NCBI RefSeq assembly: GCF_026163695.1
Contig: NZ_JAOTID010000013.1
Location: 96,679 to 160,678 of the forward strand
Length of the DNA: 64,000 nt
Source: Shumkonia mesophila
Lineage (GTDB): Bacteria; Pseudomonadota; Alphaproteobacteria; Rhodospirillales; Shumkoniaceae
Direction of reading: 5' to 3'
Part shown: positions 62,369 to 64,000 of the stretch, piece after piece
Position numbering within the stretch: the first letter of the stretch is position 1
Layout: every line of letters begins with the position of its first letter
Program-made: the position numbers and the translations under genes
The notes under the pieces: generated by a model
Told to the model about the DNA's origin: nothing
Databases searched by the model: none
The model's input: only the letters and a program-made list of their open reading frames with translations

Positions 62369-63166
62369 TTACCCTCCCGCCTCGATGATCCGCCGCCATT
62401 TGGCAATGGCCTTGACGTAGCCGATCGTCTCGGCCGAGTGCCGGCCGGTCACCTGCGGCAGGCAGGCAACGATGTCCTCGTACCCCGGCGGGCCGTGGCA
62501 CAGACGCTGGGCGGCCAGCAGGTGGCCAAGGCCGGCGTTGTACGAAGCCTGCGCCAGCCGGTGTCGATCCTCGGCCGGACGCGGCGCCGACCATTGGCGG
62601 CGCAGCTTGGCCATGTAGTAGGCCCCTACCTCGATGGCGAGGTCGTGGTGCGGCGACACGCCGGGCGGCAGCCGCAGATCGCGCGCCACCATCGCCCAGG
62701 TACCGGGCATGAATTGTGCCAGGCCTGCCGCACCCACAGGGCTCACCGCCGCCGGATCGAGGCGGCTTTCCTGGTAGAGCTGGGCCTTCCAGGCTGCCGG
62801 GAAGGGGTAGTCCGGCCACCAGGTCGATACAGCTCGCCGGATCTCGGTGTCGTGCTTCGATGACGTCAGCACTCCAGCCTGGGCCGGCCCGCAGCCGAAG
62901 AGCGACCCCAGCATGATGACGACGGCGGCGCCGAGGATCAAGATGCCGAGGATCCGCCGGCCGTAATAGCTGGCAAGAGCCTCCGGCTTTTGCTCCATGA
63001 TGCTAAGAGCCTCGGCAAAAGTTGTTCCGGCCCGACGATCCAGCCACTGCGAGAACTTGACGATGACCCACATGGCGGCGAACGACACGACGATGGCGAG
63101 CGTCGCGTAGCCAAGCTTCATGACCACCATGTCCCATGGAATGGCCTCAAAAATAGCCTCCAACAT
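62369..63166 (-). CDS. Membrane-anchored lytic transglycosylase (phage endolysin)
   Basis: The enzyme should cleave the MurNAc-GlcNAc backbone of peptidoglycan. Two predicted membrane segments at about 17-36 and 69-88 precede a C-terminal SLT domain from about residue 105: WKAQLYQESRLDPAAVSPVGAAGLAQFMPGTW. That includes the catalytic Glu in QES and the conserved GLAQFMP. LAQASYNAGLGHL follows. The ATG at 63166 has a GAGGAG site. It lies 5 bp after the holin. The two membrane segments make it a tethered enzyme, unlike most soluble endolysins. Confidence 0.9.
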   Translation of the reverse strand: MLEAIFEAIPWDMVVMKLGYATLAIVVSFAAMWVIVKFSQWLDRRAGTTFAEALSIMEQKPEALASYYGRRILGILILGAAVVIMLGSLFGCGPAQAGVLTSSKHDTEIRRAVSTWWPDYPFPAAWKAQLYQESRLDPAAVSPVGAAGLAQFMPGTWAMVARDLRLPPGVSPHHDLAIEVGAYYMAKLRRQWSAPRPAEDRHRLAQASYNAGLGHLLAAQRLCHGPPGYEDIVACLPQVTGRHSAETIGYVKAIAKWRRIIEAGG

Positions 63167-63171
63167 GATCC

Positions 63172-63501
63172 TCACTCCTCCTTTGCTTCGCGGCCAAAAT
63201 ATCGCCGGGCGATATTGCCGAGCATCACCTCGACGCCACGCGGACCGAGCCAGGCGGTAACGCCGACGACGGCGTTGCTGGCCATGGAGTCCATTCCCCA
63301 CCAGCTGGCCAGCCCGCCGCCGATGACGGCCGACAGCATTGCCGTCGGGATCTCCCACAGAAGGTCGACTGACCAGAACCTGCGCCGCCCCAAGGTCACC
63401 AGGCGACGGTGCCACAGGAAGCGCGCGAGCATGGCGGTGGGCATGAGGCCAAGAATACCAATGATGGCCTGCTGAACTTCCGGCGGCAGCTTGTCGATCA
63501 A
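63172..63501 (-). CDS. LydA-type phage holin
   Basis: A 109-residue membrane protein resembling the LydA/holin superfamily III group. It has segments at about 10-28 and 50-70, the typical AMLSAVIGGGLASWWGMDSMASNAVVGVTAWLGPRGVEV block, and a charged end (GREAKEE). It would make membrane lesions that time lysis. The start is TTG at 63501 with a strong AAAGGAGGGG site 4-5 bp upstream. It precedes the transglycosylase as in many lysis cassettes. Confidence 0.85.
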   Translation of the reverse strand: MIDKLPPEVQQAIIGILGLMPTAMLARFLWHRRLVTLGRRRFWSVDLLWEIPTAMLSAVIGGGLASWWGMDSMASNAVVGVTAWLGPRGVEVMLGNIARRYFGREAKEE

Positions 63502-63521
63502 GGCTCCCCTCCTTTGCCGGC

Positions 63522-63552
63522 AAGAAGAAAGGCCGCTCTAGCCGGAGCGGCC
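63522..63552 (-). terminator. Rho-independent terminator upstream of the holin
   Basis: Arms GGCCGCTC and GAGCGGCC with a 6-base loop, followed on the minus strand by TTTCTTCTT. It lies between the 63668 gene and the holin, so lysis genes may have their own promoter or depend on read-through or antitermination. Confidence 0.8.
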
Positions 63553-63667
63553 TAGATGGGAAAATCCCGTCGAACGAAACGCGTTGAACACTTGGCAAGC
63601 CGGGCGTTGGCCACTGTGCCGGCCCATGGTGCCAGGAAAACCGGCCAGGGCCGGATCGTCCGGCACG

Positions 63668-63949
63668 TCACTGCAGCGGAGGATCGTAGATCAGCACGTC
63701 TTCCGGCAGTGTCGTGATGGCGGCGATCGCGGCGTTGTTGGCGGCGGGATTGCTGGAGACAACCGGCGCCCCGTTGAAGTCGGCGCCGACCACCTGCCCG
63801 GCCGGGATGGTCGGCCAGGCCCAGAAAGGCTTGCCGACGCCCGGGATGTTCCGCAGGACCGACCCCACGTTGACGCCGGCCGCGGTCGTATAGTGGCGGA
63901 TGATGGTCACCCCGCCGATGGTAATTTCGCAAACGACCTTCATGTCCAT
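63668..63949 (-). CDS. Small phage protein of unknown function
   Basis: A 93-residue protein with MDMKVVCEITIGGVTIIRHYTTAAGV at its start, then Gly/Pro/Ala/Asn-rich sequence (GAPVVSSNPAANNAAIAAI), as seen in tail- or fibre-associated small proteins. No signal or membrane segment. AGGAGAGGGGA precedes the ATG. It is 9 bp after the preceding gene and is followed by a terminator. Confidence 0.65.
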   Translation of the reverse strand: MDMKVVCEITIGGVTIIRHYTTAAGVNVGSVLRNIPGVGKPFWAWPTIPAGQVVGADFNGAPVVSSNPAANNAAIAAITTLPEDVLIYDPPLQ

Positions 63950-63958
63950 TCCCCTCTC

Positions 63959-64000
63959 CTAGATGCGATAGACTTCGACGTTGAAGGACGGCGGGTCGAG
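63959..64000 (-). CDS. 3' end of a phage gene cut by the window edge
   Basis: Thirteen codons (ending SFNVEVYRI) and a TAG stop are visible. The spacing to the next gene is 9 bp with its ribosome binding site in the gap, as expected within an operon. Its identity cannot be read; a structural or tail protein would fit the context. Confidence 0.5.
   Translation of the reverse strand, partial: LDPPSFNVEVYRI

Larger units (their letters stand above)
61077..64000. mobile_element. End of an integrated prophage, continuing beyond the window
   Basis: The tRNA-Lys 3' fragment marks one attachment site. To its right come a lysis cassette (LydA-type holin, lytic transglycosylase, Rz and Rz1 spanins), a small secreted protein and structural-type small genes, all on the minus strand. 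The integrase, the other att site and the intact tRNA gene should lie beyond 64,000. Confidence 0.8.

Overview
The window is a GC-rich chromosomal segment of an alphaproteobacterium, most likely a Rhodospirillales-type organism. The evidence is the order of the division and cell-wall cluster (mraZ to ftsZ, then lpxC), a long-linker FtsZ, hopanoid side-chain genes hpnI/J/K/L, two TRAP transporters, a FlaF-like protein, TTAA-N7-TTAA (CtrA-type) sites, and dispersed palindromes of the kind common in that order. No database search was possible. Family names rest on recognised motifs and overall protein character.

Region 1 (1-19,265, all minus strand) is one dcw operon reading right to left: mraZ, rsmH, ftsL, ftsI, murE, murF, mraY, murD, ftsW, murG, murC, murB, ddl, ftsQ, ftsA, ftsZ. 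Most junctions are 1-4 bp stop/start overlaps. A rho-independent terminator follows ftsZ, and the 5' part of lpxC runs off the left edge. Upstream of mraZ lie four TGGG boxes spaced exactly 10 bp apart, a plausible MraZ operator, beside a near-consensus CtrA box.

Region 2 (19,266-33,470) is mixed housekeeping and accessory DNA: a GNAT acetyltransferase, a methyltransferase, RNase P RNA (rnpB), a peptidoglycan amidase, small secreted proteins, a hicAB toxin-antitoxin pair, a TerB-DnaJ protein, a DUF3750-type protein, a first TRAP transporter (dctPQM), an orphan TolC-type outer-membrane protein and a SulP transporter. Several palindromic repeats sit between genes.

Region 3 (33,471-53,481) holds a tandem universal stress protein and an OFA-type MFS carrier. 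A carboxylate or hydroxy-acid catabolic group follows: an enolase-superfamily enzyme and two divergent Ldh_2-type dehydrogenases with a perfect GntR-like palindrome between them. After that come small membrane and regulatory proteins (DUF4405 type, FlaF-like, response regulator), ArfB flanked by two copies of a GC-rich repeat, an autotransporter-type beta barrel, a cation-efflux protein, gamma-glutamyltransferase and a TauE/SafE permease. A second TRAP transporter follows, with a Tat-exported binding protein and a divergent GntR regulator.

Region 4 (53,487-60,919) is a hopanoid side-chain operon (hpnL-hpnI-hpnJ-hpnK) bracketed by two different CDP-alcohol phosphotransferases, followed by an EamA exporter and a cysteine-rich copper-storage-like protein.

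Region 5 (61,077-64,000) is the end of an integrated prophage. A 46-bp 3' fragment of a tRNA-Lys(CUU) gene with its old terminator marks the attachment site. Inside it, reading towards that site, are a structural-type small protein, a LydA-type holin, a membrane-anchored lytic transglycosylase, an overlapping Rz/Rz1 spanin pair and a small secreted protein. The prophage continues beyond the right edge.
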